DNA from: an uncultured Ruminococcus sp.
GTDB lineage: Bacteria > Bacillota > Clostridia > Lachnospirales > Lachnospiraceae
Direction: 5' to 3'
Assembly: GCA_900544395.1 (NCBI GenBank)
Contig: UQVC01000007.1
Span: 34,406 to 98,405 of the forward strand
Length of the DNA stretch: 64,000 nucleotides
Both the position numbers and the translations under genes were made by a program. The notes beneath the pieces are model-generated. The model was not told where the DNA came from. It did no database searches and saw nothing but the letters and a program-made list of their open reading frames with translations. Within the stretch, counting starts at the first letter, position 1. Each line of letters begins with the position of its first letter. Below, one piece after another: positions 25,219 to 35,989 of this stretch.

Positions 25219-26295
25219 TTATTGATCTCCGAAACTGATGCCGATGGTTCTTGCCTCTTTGATGATACCATCCTTTGGATCCACCATCTTCAGTTTTCCT
25301 GCCACCTCCTGAAGGGGCACTTTTGTAATCTTCTGATTCTTCATTGCAACCATATATCCATATTCCTGGTTCAGGATCAGCTCTGCTGCTGCCGCGCCGA
25401 CTCTGGTTGCAAACACACGGTCATATGCACACGGAGAACCGCCTCTTTGTGTATGTCCCGGCACAGTGATCCGCACTTCTTTGTCTGTCTTCTGCTGGAT
25501 CTCCTCTGCCAACTCGTAGGCAATGGACGGATATTTGCGTTTTGCAAGTTTCTCTTTGTACTCTTTTTTCTTGAGCTTGGCATCCTCTTTGGAAATCGCG
25601 CCTTCTGCAACTGCAATGATCGTGAACTTCTTCCCTTCTGCCGCACGCTTCTGGATCACATTGGCAACCACATCAATGTCATACGGGATCTCCGGAAGCA
25701 GAATCACATCTGCTCCGCCTGCGATTCCTGCATGTAAAGTGACATGCCCCACTTTGTGTCCCATCACTTCAATGATAAAGACACGACTGTGAGAAGTCGC
25801 TGTTGTGTGGATCCGATCGATCGTATCCGTTGCGATATCCACTGCACTCTGAAATCCAAATGTCATATCCGTGCCCCAAAGATCATTATCAATGGTCTTT
25901 GGCAGAGTTACCACATTCAGCCCTTCTTCTCTCAGCATATTCGCTGTCTTATGTGTGCCATTTCCTCCCAGGATCACCAGACAGTCCAAACTCAGCTTGT
26001 GGTATGTATGCTTCATGGCCGCCACTTTGTCCAGACCATCCTTGTCCGGCACACGCATCAGCTTAAACGGCTGTCTGGAAGTTCCCAGGATCGTGCCTCC
26101 TCTTGTCAGGATTCCGGAAAAATCCCTTGGAGTCAGCATATGAAAATTTCCATAGATCAGACCTTTATATCCGTCTTCAAATCCATAAATCTCCACATCC
26201 TCCCGCTTTGTACATACACCTTTTACAACACCGCGCATTGCAGCATTTAAAGCCTGACAGTCTCCACCACTTGTAAGCATTCCGATTCGCAGCAT
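25219..26295 (-). CDS. 6-phosphofructokinase, probable ATP-dependent with group-III-like residues
   Basis: 358 residues, glycolytic phosphofructokinase. The catalytic block reads PKTIDND (132-138) and the nucleotide loop GGNGT (110-114). By E. coli numbering this is Gly at 104 (favours ATP) and Lys at 124 (usual in PPi enzymes and in the group III ATP enzymes); in addition the Mg-binding Asp103 is Asn. The N-terminus GMLTSGGDCQALNAAMRGVV (SGGDCQALNAAMRG) is like that group. A good promoter is visible on the minus strand upstream. The next gene downstream is dnaX. Confidence 0.9.
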   Translation of the reverse strand: MLRIGMLTSGGDCQALNAAMRGVVKGVCTKREDVEIYGFEDGYKGLIYGNFHMLTPRDFSGILTRGGTILGTSRQPFKLMRVPDKDGLDKVAAMKHTYHKLSLDCLVILGGNGTHKTANMLREEGLNVVTLPKTIDNDLWGTDMTFGFQSAVDIATDTIDRIHTTATSHSRVFIIEVMGHKVGHVTLHAGIAGGADVILLPEIPYDIDVVANVIQKRAAEGKKFTIIAVAEGAISKEDAKLKKKEYKEKLAKRKYPSIAYELAEEIQQKTDKEVRITVPGHTQRGGSPCAYDRVFATRVGAAAAELILNQEYGYMVAMKNQKITKVPLQEVAGKLKMVDPKDGIIKEARTIGISFGDQ

Positions 26296-26370
26296 ATCCG
26301 TATCCTCCTACTCTTAAATTTTATCAATTCCGCACCAAAATGGGTGCTAAAAGACTTTATTTTCTGTTTT

Positions 26371-26399
26371 ATCTTATCACAAATCAAAGTTTTTCTCAA
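26371..26399 (-). promoter_or_regulatory. Promoter of pfkA
   Basis: Minus strand TTGAGA (26394-26399), 17-base spacer, TAAGAT (26371-26376), about 75 bases upstream of the pfkA start. May drive the whole pfkA-dnaX-ybaB-recR set. Confidence 0.7.
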
Positions 26400-26408
26400 T
26401 TTTTCTCA

Positions 26409-26438
26409 TTGGTAATTTTCTTCTTCCTGTGCTAAAAT
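26409..26438 (+). promoter_or_regulatory. Promoter of the methionine aminopeptidase gene
   Basis: TTGGTA (26409-26414), 18-base spacer, TAAAAT (26433-26438), 45 bases ahead of the start codon and back to back with the pfkA promoter. Confidence 0.6.
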
Positions 26439-26482
26439 AGACACAGCGTAAAATAATATGAAATTTGAAGGAGATAGATATC

Positions 26483-27346
26483 ATGGAAAGAAATGACCCT
26501 TGCTGGTGCGGCAGCGGCAAAAAATATAAGAAATGCCATATGCCGATCGAAGAAAAAATCAAACTGCACAGAGACAACGGCGAGATCGTGCCATCCAGAA
26601 AACTGTTAAAGACTCCAGAGCAGATTGAAAAGATCAAAAAGAGTGCGGCTCTCAACACAGCAGTCCTGGATGAAGTTGCCGCACACATCCACGCAGGCAT
26701 GAGTACTGCTGAAATTGACAAGATCGTATATGATTTTACAACTGCACACGGCGGGATTCCAGCGCCTCTGGATTATCAGGGATTTCCTAAAAGTGTCTGC
26801 ACTTCCATCAACAATGAAGTCTGCCACGGGATTCCGGATGAACACATCATCCTGCAGGAAGGTGACATTATCAATGTGGATGTTTCTACCATTCTGGACG
26901 GCTATTTCTCTGACGCATCCCGAATGTTTATGATCGGCGAAGTATCCGAACGTGCCAAACGACTGGTCCGCGTTACAGAAGAATGTGTAGAGCTTGGTCT
27001 TGCTGCTGCAAAGCCATGGGGACACTTAGGTGACATTGCCGATGCCATCAACACGCACGCACAGGCCAACGGCTATTCTGTCGTAGAAGAGATCGGCGGT
27101 CACGGAATCGGTCTGGAATTTCACGAAGATCCATTTGTAAGCTACGTGACTCCGAAAGGAAGCGAGATGCTGCTTGTACCGGGCATGATGTTTACCATCG
27201 AGCCAATGATCAACGAAGGCAGTCCTGACTTCTTTGTAGACGAAGACAACGACTGGACTGTTTATACGATCGATGACGGTTTGTCTGCACAGATCGAATA
27301 TATGGTACTGGTAAAAGAAGACGGAATTGAAATTCTTACAAAATAA
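26483..27346 (+). CDS. map: Type I methionine aminopeptidase with N-terminal SEC-C zinc motif
   Basis: 287 residues. An N-terminal SEC-C zinc-binding motif (NDPCWCGSGKKYKKCH) precedes the catalytic domain, a combination known in clostridial and other MetAPs where it may dock the enzyme on the ribosome. Metal ligands can be seen in NVDVSTILDGYFSDASRMF (two Asp), GHGIGLEFHEDP (His), FTIEPMI (Glu) and IEYMVLV (Glu); the substrate His is in VCHGIP. I place the start at 26483, 10 bases after GAAGGAG, so the TTG at 26465 is not used. It is a single-gene unit with its own terminator. Confidence 0.95.
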   Translation: MERNDPCWCGSGKKYKKCHMPIEEKIKLHRDNGEIVPSRKLLKTPEQIEKIKKSAALNTAVLDEVAAHIHAGMSTAEIDKIVYDFTTAHGGIPAPLDYQGFPKSVCTSINNEVCHGIPDEHIILQEGDIINVDVSTILDGYFSDASRMFMIGEVSERAKRLVRVTEECVELGLAAAKPWGHLGDIADAINTHAQANGYSVVEEIGGHGIGLEFHEDPFVSYVTPKGSEMLLVPGMMFTIEPMINEGSPDFFVDEDNDWTVYTIDDGLSAQIEYMVLVKEDGIEILTK

Positions 27347-27350
27347 TGCA

Positions 27351-27394
27351 AAAAACTGCATGGATCACAGATTTTCCTGTGACATGCAGTTTTT
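27351..27394. terminator. Bidirectional terminator between map and the pyridoxal kinase gene
   Basis: 12-base arms AAAAACTGCATG / CATGCAGTTTTT with an inner partly paired GATCACAG...CTGTGA; T-rich flank on the plus strand and A-rich flank for the other direction. Confidence 0.9.
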
Positions 27395-27400
27395 CTTTTT

Positions 27401-28255
27401 CTATTTCATTAACATGGACAGGTATTTCTCAAATTCAATACCTTCGTCTCTTGGTACTCCCGCGTTCACTGCATCTGTGATCGCTTTTTCGATAAAACTT
27501 CCTGCCAGTTCCATCGTAGATGGCAGATCCTCTCCTTTTGCCAGACCTCCCGACAATACAGCTGCAAACAGATCACCTGTTCCGGAATAGCTTCCTCCCA
27601 CATATGGGAACGCAGCCAGATAGCTGTTCTTGCCTGTCACAGCCAGATTTCCCATCTTCTGAATCCCGTCCCCATTGTCCCGAAACTGGATTCCGGTTAC
27701 CACCACAGTTTTCGGACCGTCTTTTCGCAGATTCTCCGCAAGCTGACGAATCACGGTCAGCAGATGCTTCTCATCTGTCATACTTTCGATCATGCGGTAA
27801 TCTGTATCTGTCAGGATGCAAAGCTCTGTCAGATTCGGCGTTACAATGTCCGCCTTTTTCACAAGCTGGCGCATGCTTCTGCAGAACTCTGTCGAAAACA
27901 GATCAAACTGATATCCATTGTCTCCCATGATCGGATCGACCAGAAGAAACGCTTTCTTCTTATGAAAGGTATCCGCAATCCGGATCATATGCCGGATCTG
28001 CTCTTCATCTGCAGCAAACCCGGTATAGACACCATCAAACTGCACTCCCATCTCTTCCCAGGATTTTCGAAGTGATTCCATCTCCTGTGTCAGACTGACA
28101 TAATGATATCCTTCAAAACCTGTCTGTGCGCTTAATACCGCCGTAGGAAGCGGACATGCCTGCACTCCCATGGCTGACAGCACGGAGATTGCAGCTGTCA
28201 GAGAACACCTTCCAAATCCTGACAGATCATTCACTACTGCAATTTTTTTCATCAT
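27401..28255 (-). CDS. Pyridoxal/pyridoxamine kinase
   Basis: 284 residues, PfkB-like vitamin B6 kinase that makes pyridoxal phosphate from the free vitamers. Landmarks: VNDLSGFGRCSLTAAI, ALPTAVLSAQ-type region PLPTAVLSAQTGF, VDPIMGDNGYQF, and the catalytic GGSYSGTGDLFAAV. I place the start at the ATG at 28255 (or the next ATG at 28252) because AGGTGG lies just upstream; the GTG at 28264 is inside that site. Nine bases after the GH13 gene, so probably co-transcribed, with no obvious functional tie. Confidence 0.9.
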   Translation of the reverse strand: MMKKIAVVNDLSGFGRCSLTAAISVLSAMGVQACPLPTAVLSAQTGFEGYHYVSLTQEMESLRKSWEEMGVQFDGVYTGFAADEEQIRHMIRIADTFHKKKAFLLVDPIMGDNGYQFDLFSTEFCRSMRQLVKKADIVTPNLTELCILTDTDYRMIESMTDEKHLLTVIRQLAENLRKDGPKTVVVTGIQFRDNGDGIQKMGNLAVTGKNSYLAAFPYVGGSYSGTGDLFAAVLSGGLAKGEDLPSTMELAGSFIEKAITDAVNAGVPRDEGIEFEKYLSMLMK

Positions 28256-28264
28256 GTTTTCCAC

Positions 28265-30310
28265 CTACATTTCTTGGATCGGCTTCATGATCAAGACAGA
28301 ATGTTTTCCCATATTGACCACTGTTTCACCGTCCTGTACCAGATAAATATCCCGTTCGGTCGTATACCCTTTTTCCCAGGAATACATCAGCCGCTCCATC
28401 TTTCCTGTTTCCGGAACTTCTGCTTCCCATACCGGGATCGTTACTTCTTTGAGTTCTTTGCTGTTATTTAACACTACGATCACCTGCTCATCCCCTTGAA
28501 ACCTTGCATATGCAAGAATATTCGGCGCCCAGAAGAGCATCTTCAGTGAGCCGGTGCGCAGTGGCTTTTCTGTCTTGTGGATCCGGATCATTTCTTTGTG
28601 GAAAGCCAGCAATTCCTGGTTCTCATTGCCCCACGGATATGCCCTGCGGCTGTCCGGATCGGTGAACCCGCAGACCCCGACTTCATCTCCATAATAAATT
28701 GTAGGAGCTCCAACCCAGGTCATCTGCACCGCCACAGCTTCCCGCATCACGGCCAGATTCACCCCTTCTCCTGCCGCTTTGCTTCCAAGCTGTGCCACAC
28801 GTCCCACAATATGATTAGTCCGCGTCAAAAATCGGGAATGATCGTGATTGGAAAGCTCGTTCATCGCCACCTGCAAGGATGGAGTGAGCATACTGGCCAT
28901 AAAATGATTCATCGTGTTTACAAAGTTATCTGCATTTCCCCACAGATCCGTTCTTCTCTCGTCACTGTGCTTTTCCATCCCAGTCAAAAACCAGGTCAGC
29001 GGTTCCATAAATGCATCGTAATTCATCACACTGTCCCATTCATCTCCCTGCAGCCAGTCTCCCGGATCTCCATAATGTTCTGCCAGGATCAGAGCCTGAG
29101 GATTTGCGCTTTTTACCGCTTTTCTGAAATTCTGCCAGAATATGTGATTGTATTCGTTGCTGTATCCCAGATCTGCCGCCACATCCAGACGCCATCCATC
29201 CACCTGATACGGAGGGGATACCCACTTCTTCCCGATATTTAAAATATATTCTTCCAGCTTCGGTGAGTCTTCATAGTTCAGCTTTGGAAGCGTATCGTGT
29301 CCCCACCATCCGTCATAGTTCGGATTATACGGCCAGGCTTCTTCTCTCTTATCTGAAAAATGAAAGAAATCATGATACGGACTTTTCGCACTGACGAATG
29401 CTCCTTTTTCATAAGCCTCCTGAGGTTCATAAATCCGCTCCCGATCCAGCCACTTATTAAAAGAACCACAGTGATTGAACACACCGTCCAGGATCACCTT
29501 CATCCCTCTCCTGTGCATCTCCTGCACCAGCTTCGCAAACAACTGATTGCTGGCTTCCAGATTCTTCCGACTGCCGGTGCGTATCTGATATTTCGTAGCA
29601 TTTGCATTGCTCTTTTCTCCATCCGGGAGCACTTCGCCTCCATCTTCCACGATCACACCATAATGAGGATCGATATAATCATAATCCTGAATATCATACT
29701 TATGATTCGATGGAGAAACAAATAACGGATTAAAATAAATCACCTCAACTCCAAGCTCTTCCAGATAATCCAACTTATCCAGAACGCCTTTCAGATCTCC
29801 ACCATGAAATCTGCGGATATCCATCGCTGCCGGAGCTTCGGTCCAGTTTTTCACTTTTTTTACAGGTTCCCCGATATAGATATATTCGCCGTCTTCCACA
29901 TCATTGGCAGGATCTCCGTTACAGAACCGGTCCACAAAAATCTGGTACATCACCGCACCTTTCGCCCACTCTGGAGTTGAAAATCCAGGCATGATCCGAA
30001 AATTATAATATTCCACCGGCTGACAGGAGCTGCCGCACCGATGATAGTATAAAATCTCATCCCCACTTTTGATCCGAAAACAATAAGAAAACATCACGTC
30101 TCCGAGCTGCCACTTTGTTTCGTAGTAATCGAACCGTCCGCGAGTACTGACTTTTTGCATCCGGACTTCTTCCTCCCCGGATAATAACCAAACTTCTTCC
30201 ACATCATCTTTTGCCGTTCTGAATCTCAGTCTGACTGTTTCATGAAGCCCGGGCTCAGCTGGTATTACATAATCCGGTGTCCCGTCGCAGAACAGCGCAT
30301 GTTTATTCAT
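28265..30310 (-). CDS. GH13 alpha-glucan hydrolase (neopullulanase-like)
   Basis: 681 residues, cytosolic (no signal peptide). A CBM34-like beta domain (about 1-115) precedes the GH13 barrel beginning at WAKGAVMYQIFVDRFCNGD. Conserved regions: DGVFNHCG (region I), GWRLDVAADLG with the nucleophile Asp, ALILAEHYGD with the acid Glu, and MNELSNHDHSRF with the third acidic residue. The architecture fits neopullulanase / cyclomaltodextrinase / maltogenic amylase. It follows ftsH; a hairpin precedes the ribosome site AAAGGAGG. Likely role is breakdown of imported maltodextrins or glycogen. Confidence 0.9.
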   Translation of the reverse strand: MNKHALFCDGTPDYVIPAEPGLHETVRLRFRTAKDDVEEVWLLSGEEEVRMQKVSTRGRFDYYETKWQLGDVMFSYCFRIKSGDEILYYHRCGSSCQPVEYYNFRIMPGFSTPEWAKGAVMYQIFVDRFCNGDPANDVEDGEYIYIGEPVKKVKNWTEAPAAMDIRRFHGGDLKGVLDKLDYLEELGVEVIYFNPLFVSPSNHKYDIQDYDYIDPHYGVIVEDGGEVLPDGEKSNANATKYQIRTGSRKNLEASNQLFAKLVQEMHRRGMKVILDGVFNHCGSFNKWLDRERIYEPQEAYEKGAFVSAKSPYHDFFHFSDKREEAWPYNPNYDGWWGHDTLPKLNYEDSPKLEEYILNIGKKWVSPPYQVDGWRLDVAADLGYSNEYNHIFWQNFRKAVKSANPQALILAEHYGDPGDWLQGDEWDSVMNYDAFMEPLTWFLTGMEKHSDERRTDLWGNADNFVNTMNHFMASMLTPSLQVAMNELSNHDHSRFLTRTNHIVGRVAQLGSKAAGEGVNLAVMREAVAVQMTWVGAPTIYYGDEVGVCGFTDPDSRRAYPWGNENQELLAFHKEMIRIHKTEKPLRTGSLKMLFWAPNILAYARFQGDEQVIVVLNNSKELKEVTIPVWEAEVPETGKMERLMYSWEKGYTTERDIYLVQDGETVVNMGKHSVLIMKPIQEM

Positions 30311-30323
30311 ATAGACCTCCTTT

Positions 30324-30363
30324 GGGGCAAGCCTTTTTGGAATCTCCCAAAACTGCTTGCCCC
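30324..30363 (-). repeat. Inverted repeat between ftsH and the GH13 gene
   Basis: Nine-base perfect arms GGGGCAAGC / GCTTGCCCC with a nested TTTTGG / CCAAAA pair. It lies just ahead of the GH13 ribosome site. There is no T run on the minus strand after it, so it may be a leader hairpin or an RNA processing/weak termination element rather than a full terminator. Confidence 0.55.
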
Positions 30364-30372
30364 ATTCTGCAT

Positions 30373-32193
<1,821 letters not shown>

Positions 32194-32209
32194 TGATCTT
32201 TGCTCCTTC

Positions 32210-32737
32210 CTATTCCAGCCCTTCTACCACTCCGATATATGGCAGGTTTCTATATTTCTGTGCGTAGTCAAGACCATATCCTACTACGAACTCGTCCGGT
32301 ATCTCAAATCCGACATAATCAACTTCTACATCGCGCTCTCTTCTCTCTGGTTTATCCAGAAGTGTACACAGATGGATGCTGTTCGGATTTCTCTTTTTCA
32401 GCACATCGATCAGATAATACAAGGTACGTCCGGAATCAATGATATCTTCTACGATCAGAACGTCTTTTCCTTCGATCGACTCATCCAGGTCTTTTGCAAT
32501 TCTTACAACACCGCTGGATGAAGTCGCATCCCCATAACTGCTCACGCACATAAAATCCAGGGAAACCGGCACACTGATTCTTTTTGCCAGTTCGCACATG
32601 AAAAAGACTCCGCCTTTTAATACACAGATCATATGGATCTGTTTTCCTGCATACGCTTCACTGATCTGTTTTCCCAACTCTTCGATTCTCTTATTGACTT
32701 CTTCCTCCGGAACCAATACTTTAATTGTCTCTGCCAT
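32210..32737 (-). CDS. hpt: Hypoxanthine phosphoribosyltransferase
   Basis: 175 residues, purine salvage enzyme making IMP/GMP from hypoxanthine/guanine and PRPP. PRPP-binding loop VLIVEDIIDSGRTL, an early CVLKGGVFF block and the purine-binding YVGFEIPDEFVVGYGLDY (EIPDEFVVGYGLDY). Its start lies inside the end of tilS (17-base overlap) with GGAGGATAAA as ribosome site. Member of the conserved tilS-hpt-ftsH unit. Confidence 0.96.
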   Translation of the reverse strand: MAETIKVLVPEEEVNKRIEELGKQISEAYAGKQIHMICVLKGGVFFMCELAKRISVPVSLDFMCVSSYGDATSSSGVVRIAKDLDESIEGKDVLIVEDIIDSGRTLYYLIDVLKKRNPNSIHLCTLLDKPERRERDVEVDYVGFEIPDEFVVGYGLDYAQKYRNLPYIGVVEGLE

Positions 32738-34130
32738 CTTTTTTATCCTCCATTATTTTGATCTCTATTATCTTTTTTGTATGCTCAGATATCTGATACT
32801 TGGTACTCATCCGATATCCAACAACCCACAAGATCTGATGTCCTTCTGCAATCAGCAGCACCTGACTTCTCTGCCCTGCCGGAATCTTTTCATTGATAAA
32901 ATAAGATTTCAGCTTTTGGGTTTTGCCCTGCTTCGTCACAGAAAGCACATCTTTTGGCTGTCTCGTCCTTATTGCGAGACTCGTTTTTATTATATCATAG
33001 TCAAACCATTTCGTGTAGGGGTTTTGCGGTATCTGTTCCATAGAAAAATCGCTTTCCTTTTCCCGGATCGTGCAACATATTTGCAGATTTTTATCTTCCA
33101 GTCTCGTAATTCCAGGAATATTCAATACTTTTTCAAAAGAGTCCTCCTTTACTTCTTTCCGCTTTTGCAGAAAGATTCCCTCATACTCCCTTGAAGCAAC
33201 GATCCCATAGGGAAGATTTCTTTTTTTGCCGCTCTGCTTTTCCAGCAGCTCTGTCACAGCTTCGATATGAACTGCCCCCAGATCTCGGGCGCTGCCTGCC
33301 AGTTCTTCCAGGCACTTCTGGATCACACGCTTCTGGATCACCGGAGCACACTGACACAATGCCTCCTGTAACAGGAACATCCCCTCTTCTCGTTTCTGCA
33401 CGACATTCTGATACTGCTTCCAGGTCTCATCTTCCAGATATTCCCACACCTGTCCCAGTTGTTCCATGGCTTCGTTCATATGGCGCACTGCCTGCCGGTT
33501 GACCCCCTCCTCCAGCGCCGGTATGATCTGATGACGGATCCTGTTTCTCGTATAAATATCTTCTGCATTGGTCTCATCTTCACAGTAAAGAAGATGTTCC
33601 TCATTCAGAGCCTGCTCAATCTCTCTTCGATTCAGACAAAGTAGAGGGCGGATCATACATCCATTGACCGGACGGATCCCAAGAAGCCCCCGGATCCCGG
33701 TTCCCCTGGCCAGATTCATCAGCATGGTCTCTGCATTGTCATTCTGGTGATGCGCCAGTGCGATCTTGGTCCCCTGATATTGCTGTCTCACTTCTTCAAA
33801 CACTTCCCGTCTGACCAGACGTCCTGCCTCCTCCTGGGACAGCTTTCTCCTGGCTGCAATCTCCGGGACAGAGACATTTCGCACTTCACAGGAAACCTGC
33901 CACTGTCTGCAGAGCTCTCTTGTAAACTGTTCATCCCGCAAAGCCGTCTCCCCGCGAATCCCATGATTGACATGAACTGCGATCAGATCAAAGCCAATCT
34001 TCTCCCGAAGTTCTCGTAGCACAAAAAGCAGGTATACCGAGTCCGCTCCGCCCGATATCCCTGCGATTACTCTGTCATTTTCTTCCAGCATATGATGCAA
34101 TTCTATAAAATCCAAAATTTTCTTCTTCAT
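32721..34130 (-). CDS. tilS: tRNA(Ile)-lysidine synthase
   Basis: 469 residues. N-type PP-loop ATPase motif SGGADS (26-31), HVNHGIRGE and LAHHQNDNAETMLMNL of the core domain, then C-terminal substrate domains. Converts C34 of the AUA-reading tRNA-Ile to lysidine. I start at 34130 (MKKKILDF), the usual family N-terminus, 8 bases after the spoIIE stop; the longer open frame runs back into spoIIE with no ribosome site. The own site is weak (TTGAAAG), so coupling to spoIIE is plausible. Confidence 0.93.
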   Translation of the reverse strand: MKKKILDFIELHHMLEENDRVIAGISGGADSVYLLFVLRELREKIGFDLIAVHVNHGIRGETALRDEQFTRELCRQWQVSCEVRNVSVPEIAARRKLSQEEAGRLVRREVFEEVRQQYQGTKIALAHHQNDNAETMLMNLARGTGIRGLLGIRPVNGCMIRPLLCLNRREIEQALNEEHLLYCEDETNAEDIYTRNRIRHQIIPALEEGVNRQAVRHMNEAMEQLGQVWEYLEDETWKQYQNVVQKREEGMFLLQEALCQCAPVIQKRVIQKCLEELAGSARDLGAVHIEAVTELLEKQSGKKRNLPYGIVASREYEGIFLQKRKEVKEDSFEKVLNIPGITRLEDKNLQICCTIREKESDFSMEQIPQNPYTKWFDYDIIKTSLAIRTRQPKDVLSVTKQGKTQKLKSYFINEKIPAGQRSQVLLIAEGHQILWVVGYRMSTKYQISEHTKKIIEIKIMEDKKDGRDN

Positions 34131-34138
34131 ACTTTCAA

Positions 34139-35569
34139 CTATACCGAATCTGCGCGCAAAATGCAAGCATCCCGAGACTCCCAAAGTCCGATCACAAGGA
34201 CTGTCATATCATCCATCGGTTCCTCCGCTGTCCAGCTGAGCACCTGTTCCAGGATATGATGCGCCAGCTCCTTGGGATTGCTGCTGTTGGTTCCTTTGAT
34301 GATCGTCTCCAGGATCAGATCCTGTTCTCCTACCGGCAGTGCATCTAAAATCCCGTCTGTAACCATTACTACAAAATCTCCGTTTTCCAGTGTGCGTTCC
34401 ACGGATTCGATCTCAATGGAATGCATCACTCCGATGGGAAGGCTGGAAGAACTGATCCGTTCTACGGCAGTGCCTTTTTTCAGATACGTAGAAGACGCCC
34501 CTGCTTTCAGCAGTCTGCACGTTCCCGTATACAGATCGAAAACACTCATGTCCACTGTCGAGAAATGAATCTCTTCCCGCCCCATGACCAATGTTGTATT
34601 GATCATCTGAATGGCTGCTTTCTCCGGAAACCCTGCCTCCAGCAGCTCTTCCAGCAGTTCGATCACCATCGTGCTTTCCCTGCACGCTTTTTCTCCGGAT
34701 CCCATGCCATCCGAAAGGGCTGCGCCGACTCTGCCTCCGGGCAGCTGCCGCATCATAAAATTATCCCCGGAAATTTTGTTGCAATCCTTTCCGATCCTTG
34801 CCACTCCATACAAAGTATAATATGCCGGTCCTTCCATACACACAACGGTCTGATACTCTTTTCCCAGAATAAACCCCTGTCCGCTCTCTGGGATAAGTCT
34901 CCTTCCCATTGCCTCTGAAACAGTCCGGACCAGCTCTTTAATGGTTACATTCGTATTCCCGAACGACTTGGCAGTCACATGGATCTCAAATTTCCCATCT
35001 TGATTCAGGAAGAAATTCGTATACAGTACACGGACCTGCTTCCGTTTCAGATGTGCGATGATCTTCTTTTCCAGACGCTCGTCCAAAAACAGACTTTTTT
35101 CCAGTTCTTTTGCCGTACTTCGTATCATATCTGCAAACGTGTCCATCTGAATGGCGCATCCTTCTCTGCTTTGTACGATTCGGTTATTCCAGATCATGGT
35201 CTGTCTTGCATCATGAAACGCATCCAGCATTTCCCGAAGAAATCGGGGCGCCATCTCGCATTTCTGCTGCAGCTTCCGCTTTGTTTCTGTATTCAGTTCA
35301 CTTCCATAATGATCCACCGCCGACAAAATCTCATATCCCATCTGATATGTATGTACAAAATGTTCTCCCCAGCACCAGGAGCATTTTTCGCAATGTTTAC
35401 ACACATTTTCTTTGACCCTGTCAAACATATCCTCAATTTCTTCATTAGAAAATGCTTGTTTCTTCCCTTCCAGCTTCAAAAATATCCGGGAAAGCCGCTT
35501 CAGGGAATCTGCGTATTTTTCAATTTGTGTCACATAGGGGCTGGTATGCAGTGCCTGTCCGTCTCTCAT
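34139..35569 (-). CDS. spoIIE: SpoIIE-like PP2C phosphatase lacking the membrane region
   Basis: 476 residues. The C-terminal PP2C-type phosphatase domain is intact (ALSDGMGSGEKACRES, SSSLPIGVM, MVTDGILDAL, MDDMTVLVIG), and a cysteine-rich regulatory segment precedes it (CKHCEKCSWCWGEHF). B. subtilis SpoIIE is about 827 residues with ten membrane helices before this part; here none is present and the start with AAGGAGGAAATCG is clear, so this is not a missed upstream exon-like extension. The role should be dephosphorylation of SpoIIAA to activate sigma-F in the forespore. Neighbours divIC and tilS are the usual ones. No Spo0A box was recognised upstream. Confidence 0.88.
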   Translation of the reverse strand: MRDGQALHTSPYVTQIEKYADSLKRLSRIFLKLEGKKQAFSNEEIEDMFDRVKENVCKHCEKCSWCWGEHFVHTYQMGYEILSAVDHYGSELNTETKRKLQQKCEMAPRFLREMLDAFHDARQTMIWNNRIVQSREGCAIQMDTFADMIRSTAKELEKSLFLDERLEKKIIAHLKRKQVRVLYTNFFLNQDGKFEIHVTAKSFGNTNVTIKELVRTVSEAMGRRLIPESGQGFILGKEYQTVVCMEGPAYYTLYGVARIGKDCNKISGDNFMMRQLPGGRVGAALSDGMGSGEKACRESTMVIELLEELLEAGFPEKAAIQMINTTLVMGREEIHFSTVDMSVFDLYTGTCRLLKAGASSTYLKKGTAVERISSSSLPIGVMHSIEIESVERTLENGDFVVMVTDGILDALPVGEQDLILETIIKGTNSSNPKELAHHILEQVLSWTAEEPMDDMTVLVIGLWESRDACILRADSV

Positions 35570-35608
35570 AACGATTTCCTCCTTGTTCTTCTGTAATCTC
35601 GGAACACA

Positions 35609-35634
35609 AAAAGCCCCAGGTATTCCCGGAGCTT
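35609..35634 (-). terminator. Terminator after divIC
   Basis: Minus strand AGCTCCGGG-AATA-CCTGGGGCT hairpin (stem 35613-35621 with 35626-35634, two G-U pairs) followed by TTTTT. It separates the rqcP-yabP-yabQ-divIC transcript from spoIIE. Confidence 0.8.
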
Positions 35635-35650
35635 TTCTTTTGTATCGTCA

Positions 35651-35989
35651 TTATTTTGCAGGCTGAAAAATAATCTCATTCGGATCTACCAGCCCTAATT
35701 TGTCTTCTGCCACTTCTTTGACATAATCATCTGTCTTCACATACTCTTCGTATGCTTCCACTTCTTTTGCACGTTCTTTTTCATCTTGGATCTGTGCCTT
35801 TAACTCTGCTTCCTGCTTTTTGTACTCTTCATTCCTTGCCCGCAGCGAAACTGCATTTACTGTCAGAACACCAACCAACAGCACAAGGATCATTGTGATC
35901 AGCAGCATACTTTTCTTATGATACTTCCATGCGGAGTCTTTTTTTTGGCTTTTTATTCTATCCTTTGTCTTCTGTTTTTGAACTGCCAT
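35651..35989 (-). CDS. divIC: Cell-division protein DivIC / FtsB-type
   Basis: 112 residues from the ATG at 35989 (MAVQKQKTKD), with AGGGTGAGC just ahead; an ATG six codons upstream (36007) is the alternative. Basic cytoplasmic start, one membrane helix (about 27-46), then a coiled coil (RARNEEYKKQEAELKAQIQ) and the short C-terminal segment DDYVKEVAEDKLGLVDPNEIIF typical of septum-formation initiators. Acts in the divisome with FtsL and DivIB. Synteny with yabP, yabQ and spoIIE supports the name. Confidence 0.9.
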   Translation of the reverse strand: MAVQKQKTKDRIKSQKKDSAWKYHKKSMLLITMILVLLVGVLTVNAVSLRARNEEYKKQEAELKAQIQDEKERAKEVEAYEEYVKTDDYVKEVAEDKLGLVDPNEIIFQPAK

